From the NCBI RefSeq assembly GCF_016790065.1, contig NZ_JAEUPY010000487.1, forward strand, positions 1 through 38,577: 38,577 nucleotides of DNA. The letters run 5' to 3'. Under the pieces are notes generated by a model, which searched no databases, had not been told where the DNA came from, and saw only the letters and a list, made by a program, of their open reading frames with translations. A program made the translations under genes and the position numbers. Of the stretch, positions 16,085 to 24,534 are shown in pieces; the stretch's first letter is position 1, and each line of letters begins with the position of its first letter. Origin of the DNA: Steroidobacter sp. (lineage in GTDB: Bacteria; Pseudomonadota; Gammaproteobacteria; Steroidobacterales; Steroidobacteraceae).

Positions 16085-18565
16085 ATGACGATCACATCTT
16101 ACGTCCACAGCCGTCAGGCCGACTGGTGCGTTCTAAGAGGGGCTCTGGTGGGGGCGAGCATCTTGCTCGCCAGCGCAACCGTCCACAGCGCCACGCCCTC
16201 GACGCTGCAAAGCCAGCGAGCGGGCGCCGTCGTGTTCGACATTCCGGCGCAGTCATTGGCCACTGCGCTACTGCGCTTCTCCGAGCAGGCGGGCATTCAA
16301 GTCACCGCTCCGAGCGCGACATTGCAAGTCTTCCAGACCCCTGGGGTGCGGGGCGATTACACCGCGGTGGAAGCACTGGACATCCTTTTGAAGGGCAGTG
16401 GGCTGACTTACAAGTTCGTCGATGCGGAGACGGTGGTGGTGCGTGGCGCGCACACCGCTGCTCATACCTCCGGAACCATGCGCTTGGCGCAGGCTGGGGC
16501 AGGTTCGGAAGCGGCCAAGGCTGACGGACAACAAACCCGGAGCATGGCTGAAGAAGAAGTCATCGTCACGGCGCAAAGACGAGGCGAGGAGAGTCTGCAG
16601 AACGTGCCCATCTCCATGTCCGTGATCAGTGGGCAGGAACTCGACAAGTCGCACTCTTTGGGTGTGCTGGGCGAGCTCAGTAAAGTGCCGGGCGTCGGTC
16701 TTTACGAAGCCACACAGACGGGCGGCGCTTCTGTTTCGATCCGCGGCGCCTCGGTGAACTATCCATTGTTTTCTGGCGCCAGCACTGTCGGTTACTACAT
16801 CGACGACATTCCGTTCGGATTCGTGAGCAGTGCGGTGCTGCCGGACGCAGGCTCGTTCGATCTGGCTCGCGTCGAAGTGTTGCGCGGACCGCAGGGAACG
16901 CTCTACGGCGCCAACGCGCTCAATGGCGTGGTGCTGATCAAGACCAGCGATCCGGATCTCGAAGCTTTCGGTTTGAAGGCGCGCACGCTGCTTTCCAGCA
17001 CCGAAGACGGTGGCGAGAACTATCGCGGCGATCTGTCGGTCAACATTCCCATCGTGAGCGGCAAGGTGGCGGCACGCGCGACGGCGGGATTCAGCGATTA
17101 CAGCGGTTGGATCGATCGGCCCAACGCCGGCGTCAAGGACGCCAACGATCGGGAAGTCACCAATCTGCGCCTGAAGCTCAAAGCTCAAGTGACCGACGAT
17201 TTGTCGTTCACGCTGTCAGGCTGGCATTCGAAAACTCAAACGGGCAGTCCCGATATGGGATTGGACGGTCGCGTCAACGCCTCGGCGCGGCTCGAGCCTT
17301 TGTCGTTCGACTACGATGTCTTGGGAGCGGTGATCGACTACCGGTTTGCCGATGTGGCCATGCGCAGCGCCACTAGTTACATCGACTACCAGAACGACAG
17401 CGAACTCGATCTGCGTTACATCCCGAACCAGAACTCATTGTTCACCGATCTTGGCGCCAAGGTATTCGCTCAGGAGTTCACGTTCAATTCCACCTCCACG
17501 GGGCCGTGGGGCTGGTCGGGCGGTGCGATGTATCGAGATGCCAAGGACACGATCTTTCAGCAGTTCTCCGCCATCCGCGTGGAGGGGCCCGGCATCTTTC
17601 CGTTCGCCAACGATGAATACCGGTCGGAGTCGATCGCGGTCTACGGCGAACTCTCTCGCCGCTTCATGAACGATCGGTTGCAGCTCTCTTTAGGCGCACG
17701 CTATTTCCGAGACACCGTCAGCGTCGACAATCTCAACACGGCGGCTGGCCCGGTCGAAGACACGTTCGAAAAAGTCACGCCCCGCACCGTGCTGAGCTGG
17801 TTTCCCAGTGACGACGCGATGTTCTACGCCTCCTATGCGCAGGGCTTTCGCAGCGGCCGCAACCAGAATGAGTTGACGCTCGCCGTGGTGCCCGACCTGC
17901 CGGCGGCCGATCCGGATTCGTTGAACAGCTACGAAGTCGGTTCCAAGGGCCGCTGGTTCGACGGCGGACTCAAGTACGACGTGGCGGTGTTCTATATCGA
18001 TTGGAAGGATTTGCAGCTGAGCCGCGTGGTCGTACCGCCGAGCGGCCCAACCTTCTCGGCATTGACGAACGGCCAGAGCGCCAGCGGTGTTGGCACTGAA
18101 CTGCGCCTCGGCTTCGAACCCATTCGAGATCTGAATGTCGATCTGAACTTTGCATGGAACGATCTGGCGTTCGACAGCAAAGTCTTCACCAACGGCATTC
18201 TGTGGTTCGACAAAGGCGATCGGCTGGTGGACTCAGTGAAGTACAACGCCGGTCTGTCGCTGGACTATGCGTTTCCGACTTCGTCGCGAGGCTGGAACAC
18301 TTCGCTGCTCACCTCAGTGAATTACACCAGCCCGCGGCTCTACAGCACTGTGTCCGGTCCGAGAAGGATTCTGGCCATCGCCGATGACGTGATACTGACT
18401 CGACTGGAGCTGGCCGTCGAAGCGCCCGCCAACTGGACCATCTCGCTGTTTGCGGACAACTTGTTCGATGAAGATCCGGTGGTGACGCACTTCCCCTTCA
18501 ATCCGCAGCGTGAGGCCAGGATTCGGCCCCGCACCATCGGCGTGCAACTCGAATACCGGCTCTGA
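16085..18565 (+). CDS. STN-domain TonB-dependent receptor (unit 1)
   Basis: 826 residues. A signal sequence at about 18-36 is followed by an STN domain at about 48-121 (FDIPAQSLATAL, VRGDYTAVEALDILLKGSGL), the periplasmic signalling domain that contacts FecR. A linker leads to the TonB box (EEVIVTAQ, about 158-164), the plug domain (VPISMSVISGQEL, RVEVLRGPQGTLYG) and a 22-strand barrel with the usual C-terminal VQLEYRL. It imports a ligand through the outer membrane with TonB energy and reports it. The TAQRR/VPIS plug type is the broad CirA-like TonB-receptor class whose ligands are often not siderophores. Divergent from sigma/fecR and 30 bases ahead of the P1 peptidase. The ligand is unknown; a peptide is guessed from the cargo. 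Confidence 0.93.
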   Translation: MTITSYVHSRQADWCVLRGALVGASILLASATVHSATPSTLQSQRAGAVVFDIPAQSLATALLRFSEQAGIQVTAPSATLQVFQTPGVRGDYTAVEALDILLKGSGLTYKFVDAETVVVRGAHTAAHTSGTMRLAQAGAGSEAAKADGQQTRSMAEEEVIVTAQRRGEESLQNVPISMSVISGQELDKSHSLGVLGELSKVPGVGLYEATQTGGASVSIRGASVNYPLFSGASTVGYYIDDIPFGFVSSAVLPDAGSFDLARVEVLRGPQGTLYGANALNGVVLIKTSDPDLEAFGLKARTLLSSTEDGGENYRGDLSVNIPIVSGKVAARATAGFSDYSGWIDRPNAGVKDANDREVTNLRLKLKAQVTDDLSFTLSGWHSKTQTGSPDMGLDGRVNASARLEPLSFDYDVLGAVIDYRFADVAMRSATSYIDYQNDSELDLRYIPNQNSLFTDLGAKVFAQEFTFNSTSTGPWGWSGGAMYRDAKDTIFQQFSAIRVEGPGIFPFANDEYRSESIAVYGELSRRFMNDRLQLSLGARYFRDTVSVDNLNTAAGPVEDTFEKVTPRTVLSWFPSDDAMFYASYAQGFRSGRNQNELTLAVVPDLPAADPDSLNSYEVGSKGRWFDGGLKYDVAVFYIDWKDLQLSRVVVPPSGPTFSALTNGQSASGVGTELRLGFEPIRDLNVDLNFAWNDLAFDSKVFTNGILWFDKGDRLVDSVKYNAGLSLDYAFPTSSRGWNTSLLTSVNYTSPRLYSTVSGPRRILAIADDVILTRLELAVEAPANWTISLFADNLFDEDPVVTHFPFNPQREARIRPRTIGVQLEYRL

Positions 18566-18595
18566 GCCAAAACTGGGACAACACTGAGATCACAG

Positions 18596-19819
18596 ATGAA
18601 ATGGAATAACGAGGCAGTGTTGCGCCGGCTGGCAACGATGTCGCTGCTCGTAGCCTGTGCAATGTCACCGGCTTTGCAGGCCGAAGCGGTGCAAGCTCGT
18701 GACCTGGGCGTGCCGTTCGCCGGCACGCCCGGGCGCTACAACGCGATTACCGACGTCGACGGCGTCGAGGTGGGATACGTCACGTTGATCGAGGGAGAGG
18801 GTCATCTCGATGCTAGCAAAGGCATTGTGCGTACCGGAGTGACCGCGATTCTGCCGCGCGGAAAGCACTCTACGACGCCAGTGTTTGCAGGTTGGGAAAC
18901 CAGCAACGCAGCGGGTGAGATGACCGGCACGGTGTGGCTCGAGGAACGAGGTTATATCGATGGACCGGTGATGATCACCAATACCCACAGCGTTGGCGTG
19001 GTGCGCGACGCGGTAGTGCAATGGTTGGTGAGCAACCAATGGCCGGGCGACTGGTTCGTGCCGGTGGTGGGAGAAACCTATGACGGCTTCATCAGCGACA
19101 TCAACGGCTTTCATGTGACTCGCGAGCACGCGCTGGCGTCGATCGCCAGCGCGCGTCCCGGGCCCGTTGCACAAGGCAACGTCGGCGGCGGCACCGGCAT
19201 GGCGTGTTTCGGCTTCAAGGGTGGCACCGGCACGGCTTCCAGGGTCGTTCAAGTCGAGTCGCAGAGCTTCGTGGTCGGCGTACTGGTGCAATGTAATTTC
19301 GGTAAGCGGCAATGGCTGCGCATCGGCGGTGCACCGGTTGGCGAAGCGCTGGCAGACAAATACTTGCCGGGCATCCCTGGCCAGCAGCGAACTGCGGACG
19401 GCAGACGTCCCAACCGTGCCGAAACCGGCGATGGCTCCATCATCGTCGTCGTGGCGACCGATGCACCGTTGTTGCCCCATCAACTGAAACGTCTCGCCAA
19501 GCGGCCGGCCGCCGGGATGGGACGCATGGGGGACGCGGGTAGCGACGGTTCGGGCGACATCTTCATCGCGTTCTCTACCGCCAACCCGAATATCGAAAGC
19601 GTGGAGATGAAGCCGAAGACGGTGCGCATTCATCCCAACGATCAGCTGACACCGATCTTCGAGGCGGCGGTGCAGGCGACGGAAGAGGCGATCACCAACG
19701 CGATGATCAACGCAACGTCGATCACGGGCGTCGGTGGCTTTGGTCTGGTCGCGCTTCCCCACGACGAACTTCGAGCCATTCTGAAAAAGTACGGCAGACT
19801 GCAAGCGAGAAAGAATTGA
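18596..19819 (+). CDS. P1 family (DmpA/S58) aminopeptidase
   Basis: 407 residues. Signal peptide at about 1-29 (hydrophobic run ending LQAEA). The family signature GNVGGGTGM is at 194-202, then GFKGGTGTASR at 206-216. GDGSIIVVVATDAPL near 278-292 contains Gly280-Ser281, which by family analogy is the self-cleavage point that makes Ser281 the N-terminal nucleophile of the small subunit. Known relatives release N-terminal L-residues, D-Ala amides/esters or beta-amino acids, so the enzyme suits unusual peptides. It lies 30 bases behind the receptor and one base ahead of the amidohydrolase, so receptor and both enzymes are probably one transcript. Specificity between L, D and beta residues cannot be read here. 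Confidence 0.92.
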   Translation: MKWNNEAVLRRLATMSLLVACAMSPALQAEAVQARDLGVPFAGTPGRYNAITDVDGVEVGYVTLIEGEGHLDASKGIVRTGVTAILPRGKHSTTPVFAGWETSNAAGEMTGTVWLEERGYIDGPVMITNTHSVGVVRDAVVQWLVSNQWPGDWFVPVVGETYDGFISDINGFHVTREHALASIASARPGPVAQGNVGGGTGMACFGFKGGTGTASRVVQVESQSFVVGVLVQCNFGKRQWLRIGGAPVGEALADKYLPGIPGQQRTADGRRPNRAETGDGSIIVVVATDAPLLPHQLKRLAKRPAAGMGRMGDAGSDGSGDIFIAFSTANPNIESVEMKPKTVRIHPNDQLTPIFEAAVQATEEAITNAMINATSITGVGGFGLVALPHDELRAILKKYGRLQARKN

Positions 19820-19820
19820 G

Positions 19821-21242
19821 ATGACGCTCTGTTCGCTCCGGCCGGCCTGCTTGCTGCTGGCAATGCTCTCCGCTGTGCCGGCTCTGGCACAGCAAGGGCC
19901 CGATAACCGTCGGCCGTGGCTGAATTCATCCACTGCGGTATCGGATGATCCGCGTCGGGTGCCAGTCTCTCCGGCGCCGCGAGGTCCGGAGGGAAGTCTG
20001 GTCATTCGCGGCGGCCGCGTGTTCGATGGCACGGGCAGCGCGGCACGCCTCGCCACCGTGGTCATCGAGCGAAATCGCATCGTCGCCGTGCTGCCGCCGG
20101 GAGTGAACCAGTGGCCGGCGAACGCACGAGTGACCGACGCTGCCGGCAAGACGGTGATGCCTGGATTGATCGACTTGCATACTCATCTCACGTACACCGA
20201 GCCCGGTGTATCCCAGCAGCAGGAAAACGAAGGTGAGTCGGCCACGCTGCGCGGCATGGAGCGGCTGCGCTTCTACACTGAGTCCGGTATTACCAGCGTC
20301 CGAGACGTGGCCTCGGTGGGTAACGCACCGTTTCGATTGAAGCAATGGGTTGCTGAGAACCGCATTCCTGGTCCGCGAGTGTTTGCAGCTGGCCAGCTGA
20401 TTACGGGAACGGGTGGGCATGGTGCTGAAGAGCTGTGGCAGACCGGTTGCCATCAGCAACCTCATGCAGCAGTTCGGGAAGCCTCCGGCGCCGATGACTG
20501 GCGCGAAGCGGTTCGCGAGCAGTTCAAGCGCGGCGCTGACCTGATCAAGCTAGCCAGTCACTACTCGCGGGATGAAGTGGCGGCCGCAGTGGATGAAGCG
20601 CACACGCTGGGTCTGAAGGTGACCGTGGATGCGGAGACGTTCTACATCCAATGGGCGGTCGAGGCTGGCGCCGACACAATAGAACATCCCTTACCTCGCA
20701 GCGACGAGACCATCCAATTGATGGCGCGCAAGGGAACCGCCTCGGTGCCGACGCTGGTGCCCTACATATACATCTTCGATCTGGCGGGCGGGTACTTCGG
20801 CTCGACCTCGCGCCGCTTCGATTTCTCCAAGGACAGCAACTTCGAGATGCTACGCAAATTGAAGCGTGCCGGGATCCGGCTCGGCGTGGGCACGGACCTG
20901 GTGAGCGATTGGTTTCGCTACTTGCCGCATGCCTACATTACGGAGTTGAAGCAATTCGTCGCCGCGGGTTTCAGCATCGAGCAAGCATTGGTGGCAGGCA
21001 CGCGCACCAGTGCGGAGATTCTGGGAATGGCCGACAAGCTGGGCACGCTGGAACCTGGCAAGTTGGCCGACTTGATCGTCGTCGATGGCCAGCCGGATCG
21101 CTCGCTGGACGATCTGCGTCGCGTGTCGTTGGTGATCCGCGATGGTCACGTCATTCTGGAAAACGGCGCGGTCGTCATCGCGCCGCATGTGCCGGTGCCC
21201 GAGCCCAATCCCAAGGAGACGGTTCCCGGGCGCCGTTGGTGA
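19821..21242 (+). CDS. secreted amidohydrolase (imidazolonepropionase / Xaa-Pro dipeptidase-like)
   Basis: 473 residues; signal peptide 1-24 (ends ALAQ). GLIDLHTHLTY places the first metal pair at H120 and H122; K243 in LIKLASH fits the carboxylated or metal-side Lys position; H289 in DTIEH and D359 in GVGTDLVSD complete the expected set. The position where relatives usually have HAH reads D270-A-E272, so one standard metal His is replaced. Related enzymes cleave Xaa-Pro or cyclic/N-substituted dipeptides, or open lactams. It follows the P1 peptidase with a single-base gap and the SD-like GAGAAAG, so it is cotranslated with it. The His change may mark a subgroup with different metal use or an altered activity; the fold call is secure. 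Confidence 0.88.
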   Translation: MTLCSLRPACLLLAMLSAVPALAQQGPDNRRPWLNSSTAVSDDPRRVPVSPAPRGPEGSLVIRGGRVFDGTGSAARLATVVIERNRIVAVLPPGVNQWPANARVTDAAGKTVMPGLIDLHTHLTYTEPGVSQQQENEGESATLRGMERLRFYTESGITSVRDVASVGNAPFRLKQWVAENRIPGPRVFAAGQLITGTGGHGAEELWQTGCHQQPHAAVREASGADDWREAVREQFKRGADLIKLASHYSRDEVAAAVDEAHTLGLKVTVDAETFYIQWAVEAGADTIEHPLPRSDETIQLMARKGTASVPTLVPYIYIFDLAGGYFGSTSRRFDFSKDSNFEMLRKLKRAGIRLGVGTDLVSDWFRYLPHAYITELKQFVAAGFSIEQALVAGTRTSAEILGMADKLGTLEPGKLADLIVVDGQPDRSLDDLRRVSLVIRDGHVILENGAVVIAPHVPVPEPNPKETVPGRRW

Positions 21243-21429
21243 TCAAAAACAATCCTTGACCCATCGGCTGGGCTGTCTCGGCGCTGGCGGCAGATGCGAG
21301 AGGCCAGGCCTGCCACGAATCCGGCCGCTCATGCTCAGTGATCCCACGGAGGACAGGTAGCGACATTGAGTGGCACATTGCCGAGTCCGTCTGCTGCAAA
21401 TTAACGGCCTCGTAGAGGAGCTCACAACA

Positions 21430-22068
21430 ATGATTCGATCGCGAAAAATCTGGTCTGGCTTGGGTACGTGCGTGACATTGGCTGCTGGCGCCGTGATGGT
21501 GCAGGCGGCAACGGCTGCTCCTAGCGGCACGGACGCAGTCGCGCCGACCTTTCAGGGCAACCTGGACGACGCGCTGAAGAAGATCTTCGCCGGTGAAGGC
21601 GGAGAAGATGGTGCCGGCCTCACGCCGATGTGGCCTTCCGTGGTCGCGCCGGCGCTCACCGGTCCGGAGATCGAGAAAGTGGTGAAGGGCAACACCCTGA
21701 CCATGAAATGGCACTACGACTACTTCTTCGCCGCTGACGGCACGCTCTCCGGCACCTCGTCCTCGTTCGAGAAGCTGGGCGAAGCCAGCAAGTGTCCGAA
21801 GGGCTTCGTGGAAGGCGAGGGCTACTCCATGTCCTCGGACGGCAAGACCTGCTGGAAGATTCCGGTGGCACCGACGGCAGGCACCTGGTCCATCAAGAAT
21901 CATCAGCTGTGCCTGGACATCAAATGGAAGGGCGGCGCCAAGCAGTCCTGCCAGTACGTCACCATCCTGCTGGACGACATCGCGCTGTTCGATGCCAACG
22001 GCAAGATCGACGGCAAGGGCATGAAGCTGGTGAAGGGCAAGCAGCTGACCAAGCTGGCTCACAACTAG
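21430..22068 (+). CDS. secreted four-cysteine protein of unknown function
   Basis: 212 residues from the ATG at 21430, which has GAGGAG ten bases upstream; the in-frame extension to 21370 lacks such a site. Residues 1-30 are a signal peptide (ends ATAA). The mature part has four Cys (122, 141, 161, 174), fitting two disulfides, with aromatic/Gly patterns such as WHYDYFFAADGT, GTWSIKNHQLC and DIKWKGG, suggesting a small beta-sandwich or barrel. The C-terminal 30 residues are Lys-rich. Lys is encoded AAG in 18 of 21 cases, a rather regular codon choice. The pattern recalls DUF995-like periplasmic proteins, but I cannot confirm that. It stands alone between the amidohydrolase operon and the convergent PKHD hydroxylase. 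Confidence 0.75.
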   Translation: MIRSRKIWSGLGTCVTLAAGAVMVQAATAAPSGTDAVAPTFQGNLDDALKKIFAGEGGEDGAGLTPMWPSVVAPALTGPEIEKVVKGNTLTMKWHYDYFFAADGTLSGTSSSFEKLGEASKCPKGFVEGEGYSMSSDGKTCWKIPVAPTAGTWSIKNHQLCLDIKWKGGAKQSCQYVTILLDDIALFDANGKIDGKGMKLVKGKQLTKLAHN

Positions 22069-22141
22069 TAGCGCATCCGGGCGATGCGGTTGGAACCTTC
22101 GGTTCAGCCGCATCGCTCTGGTTCACCAGGACTGCTACTAG
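22065..22141. repeat. REP-doublet-like palindromic element between convergent genes
   Basis: The outer arms CTAGTAGC (22065-22072) and GCTACTAG (22134-22141) are exact inverted complements. Inside are GCGATGCGG/CCGCATCGC (22081-22089 with 22108-22116), GAACC/GGTTC (22093-22097 with 22101-22105) and CTGGT/ACCAG (22118-22122 with 22125-22129). An alternative stem CGCATC/GATGCG (22072-22077 with 22083-22088) directly follows GTAG at 22068. Each outer arm covers a stop codon of one of the converging genes. GTAG followed by a hairpin, repeated inverted at the other end, is the layout of REP/REPIN elements mobilised by RAYT transposases. It could also simply serve as a bidirectional terminator. Confidence 0.7.
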
Positions 22142-22806
22142 GGCTCAGCCCACATTCGCCACAGATTGGAGCAGGACTTGGACAACGAATCGAACTGCGC
22201 GGTCTTGCCGGTCTGCTGAAACAGCTGGCGTCGCAGGACTTCCAGGTCGAACAGAATCTGCCGCTGACGCGGATCCCGAATCAGGCTCTGCACCCAACCC
22301 ACCGCAACCTGCCGCACTCCTGAGGTCACGGTTGCCACTCGATGCACCGTATCCGAAGGGTAGAGCACCAACGCACCGGCATCGAGCTTGTGATCGTGCG
22401 TGCCCAAGGTGTCCTCGATCATCAGCTCGCCGCCTTCATAGTCGCCGGGCGCTGATAAAAACAGCGTGAACGACAGGTCCGAGCGGATCCGATTGCCTTC
22501 GCCCATCAGCGCGTTATCGACGTGATCGCCATAGCCCATGCCGCTGGTGTAACGGCTGAAGGTGATGGGGCGCAGCGCCTTGGGCATGGCGGCAAGCGTG
22601 AACACTTCGTTGGCGGCCAGCGCCGCGACGATCAACTGCTGCAATTTCTCGAAATGCTTGCCCTTGGGGTCGAGCTGTTCGTTGTTCTTGACCAGCGTCG
22701 CCGCCCAGCCCGCAGTCTTGCTGCCGGATTGGTACGGTTGCTCGGCCAGCAGCCGGCGCACTTCACGCAACTGCTCGGCAGACAGAACATCGGCGATACA
22801 GAACAT
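22138..22806 (-). CDS. PKHD-type Fe(II)/2-oxoglutarate dioxygenase (YbiX/PiuC family)
   Basis: 222 residues from the ATG at 22806, preceded by GGGAGGGGG; the upstream in-frame start at 22848 is rejected. The length matches the family (about 225). The iron triad is H95-x-D97 in YGDHVDN and H155 in SDTVHRV; R165 in SGVRQVAVGW would bind 2-oxoglutarate. A C-terminal helical tail follows. Members are cytoplasmic hydroxylases, frequently iron-regulated and next to TonB receptors such as PiuA; their substrate is not established. Here it is divergent from sigma factor 2 across about 116 bases, which links it physically to the receptor module that follows. The family is certain and the role is not. 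Confidence 0.93.
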   Translation of the reverse strand: MFCIADVLSAEQLREVRRLLAEQPYQSGSKTAGWAATLVKNNEQLDPKGKHFEKLQQLIVAALAANEVFTLAAMPKALRPITFSRYTSGMGYGDHVDNALMGEGNRIRSDLSFTLFLSAPGDYEGGELMIEDTLGTHDHKLDAGALVLYPSDTVHRVATVTSGVRQVAVGWVQSLIRDPRQRQILFDLEVLRRQLFQQTGKTAQFDSLSKSCSNLWRMWAEP

Positions 22807-22922
22807 AGTTGGCCCCCTCCCGGCAAAGTGTAGCCTCTCGCCAGCCACTCGGCGCTGTTTTGCTGAGTAACTTACCGCACTGGTGCGTCTTATTATGCAG
22901 GGGCCCCAAGCGGAACCAGGTT

Positions 22923-23450
22923 GTGCTTGCCAGCGACAGTCTCCCGCCCGTGGAAAAACAGGCGTTCGATCGGCTGAGCCGGACCTTCCGGCCCGGCCTG
23001 ATGGCGTTCTTTCTGCGCCGGGTGGGTAATCGCGCCGAGGCGGAGGACCTGACTCAAGAGGTGTTCGCGCGCCTCGCCGGGATGAATCGCGAGCAGATGC
23101 AGTCGGCTGAGGCGTACATCTTCAGCATGGCCGGCAACCTGTTGCGGGACCGGCAACGCCGCGAAAAGGTGCGTTTCGAGTATCGGGTCGACGCGCTGGC
23201 CTCGGAGAGCGTCGGTATCGATCAGCTCGATCCGCTGCGGGTGGCGGTGGGTCGCGAGATCTTGGCGGATCTGGGCGACGCCTTGAGCGAACTGCCGGAA
23301 GCGACTCGCACGGCCTTCATCCTGTATCGGTTGGAAAACGTGGACAAGCGCGCCATCGCCGCAGCGTTGCGCATGTCCGTGAGCAGCGTCGATCGCCATC
23401 TGTCGCGCGCCATTTCGCATTTGATTCAGCGAGTGAGGGAAAAGACATGA
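22923..23450 (+). CDS. FecI-type ECF sigma factor (unit 2)
   Basis: 175 residues if started at the GTG at 22923, which has GGAA seven bases upstream; the frame is open back to 22809 but the extension would overlap the divergent hydroxylase leader and is not sigma-like. Region 2 lies at about 13-85 (FRPGLMAFFLRRVGN, AEDLTQEVFARLAGM, YIFSMAGNLLRDRQRR) and region 4 at about 118-172 (LSELPEATRTAFILYRLE, MSVSSVDRHLSRAISHL). It overlaps fecR by ATGA. It belongs to a different FecI branch from the two other sigma factors in the window. The probable target is the receptor/isopeptidase transcript starting near 24554. The start codon is less certain than the gene. Confidence 0.88.
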   Translation: MLASDSLPPVEKQAFDRLSRTFRPGLMAFFLRRVGNRAEAEDLTQEVFARLAGMNREQMQSAEAYIFSMAGNLLRDRQRREKVRFEYRVDALASESVGIDQLDPLRVAVGREILADLGDALSELPEATRTAFILYRLENVDKRAIAAALRMSVSSVDRHLSRAISHLIQRVREKT

Positions 23451-24457
23451 TCACGGCGACGGATCGCGTGCAGCAGGCGAGTCAGTGGTGCCTGCGCCTC
23501 GCCGAAGGTGATTTGTCGGTTGAGGCGCGTCGCGACTTCGACGTCTGGACAGCCGACCCGGAGAATGCGCTCGCGTTCGAGGATGCCGCGCGGGTTTGGC
23601 AGGCATTGGAGCGCAGTCATCTGTCGCCGCAGCTCATCGAGATGAGGCGCAGCGCTTTGGACAAGCTGCGCCGTGCGGAAGCGGCAAGCTGGAGTCGTGG
23701 CACGAGCCATCGCTGGCGTTACGTGTCGATCGCGGCGTCGCTTGTTGTGATTCTCATCGGCGCCGCGTTGTGGGTGCGCTTCGCACCCGTGACCTACGTC
23801 ACTGGCATCGGTGAACGGCAGGTGATTGCACTGGCGGACGGCTCGATGTTGACTCTGGACGCACAGAGTGAAGTCGCCGTGCGTTACAACGGCAATCGCC
23901 GTGACTTGTCGTTGCGTCGGGGCCGTGCCAAGTTCCAGGTCGCCAAAGATCCATTGCGACCCTTCAGTGTGAGCGCAGCCGACAAGATGGTGGTGGCGAC
24001 AGGAACCCAATTCAGCGTCGAGCTGCTCTCCCGGAAAGTGCGCGTGGTGTTGTACGAAGGCGCGGTCGAAGTGCTGGCCACGGAAACGTTGCAGCCGGTG
24101 ACGATCACCGCCGCCACTCGCCACCAGCGCGATCCGGGGTTGTTGCCGGGGCGCGAGCTGATTGCACCGACTGAGCAGGCCGTCGCGCAAACTCAACCTG
24201 TCGATTTGTTGCGTGCCGCGTCGTGGGAAGCCGGTCAGGTTGCCTTCAATGACGAGCCGTTGGCCACGGCGGTCGAACGAATGAATCGCTACACCAACGT
24301 GCCCCTCGAGATCGGCGATGAGCAAGCCGCGACCGTGCGCATCAGCGGCGTGTTCGCGGCCGGGGAGCCAGAGGCCTTCATCGAGGGCGTGACCGGCGTG
24401 TTCCCGGTGCGTGTCGATGAGGTGGCGGGCCGGCGCGTGTTCCGCAGCACTCGCTGA
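23447..24457 (+). CDS. FecR-type anti-sigma / sigma regulator (unit 2)
   Basis: 336 residues. The N-terminal sigma-binding segment spans about 10-52 (QWCLRLAEGDLSVEARRDFDVW); a membrane helix lies at about 91-110; the periplasmic FecR domain at about 118-205 includes IALADGSMLTL, GRAKFQV and VATGTQFSVE; a C-terminal STN-like part (FNDEPLATAVERMNRYTN) ends the protein. The start overlaps the sigma stop (23447-23450), as in the other two units. It would read the STN domain of the receptor at 24554 and control the sigma factor just upstream. The FecR-to-receptor gap is 96 bases and contains an inverted repeat. Confidence 0.93.
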   Translation: MITATDRVQQASQWCLRLAEGDLSVEARRDFDVWTADPENALAFEDAARVWQALERSHLSPQLIEMRRSALDKLRRAEAASWSRGTSHRWRYVSIAASLVVILIGAALWVRFAPVTYVTGIGERQVIALADGSMLTLDAQSEVAVRYNGNRRDLSLRRGRAKFQVAKDPLRPFSVSAADKMVVATGTQFSVELLSRKVRVVLYEGAVEVLATETLQPVTITAATRHQRDPGLLPGRELIAPTEQAVAQTQPVDLLRAASWEAGQVAFNDEPLATAVERMNRYTNVPLEIGDEQAATVRISGVFAAGEPEAFIEGVTGVFPVRVDEVAGRRVFRSTR

Positions 24458-24467
24458 CGAACTTTTC

Positions 24468-24534
24468 TGTTTGATGCGTCTACTTGGCATGCGCGACTGA
24501 AAATATTTCGGAGCGCAGGCTCTGGCATCAAACA
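24468..24534. promoter_or_regulatory. inverted repeat flanking the receptor 2 promoter region
   Basis: TGTTTGATGC (24468-24477) and GCATCAAACA (24525-24534) are exact 10-base inverted complements separated by 47 bases. The right arm lies 19 bases before the GTG start. The interval contains the only room for a receptor promoter. It may be paired operator half-sites or a long-loop hairpin. Confidence 0.5.

Noticed and set aside
18665-20149. 494-codon open frame on the minus strand
   Set aside because: Antisense to the P1 peptidase and amidohydrolase, both well supported; the translation is Arg/His-rich without motifs.
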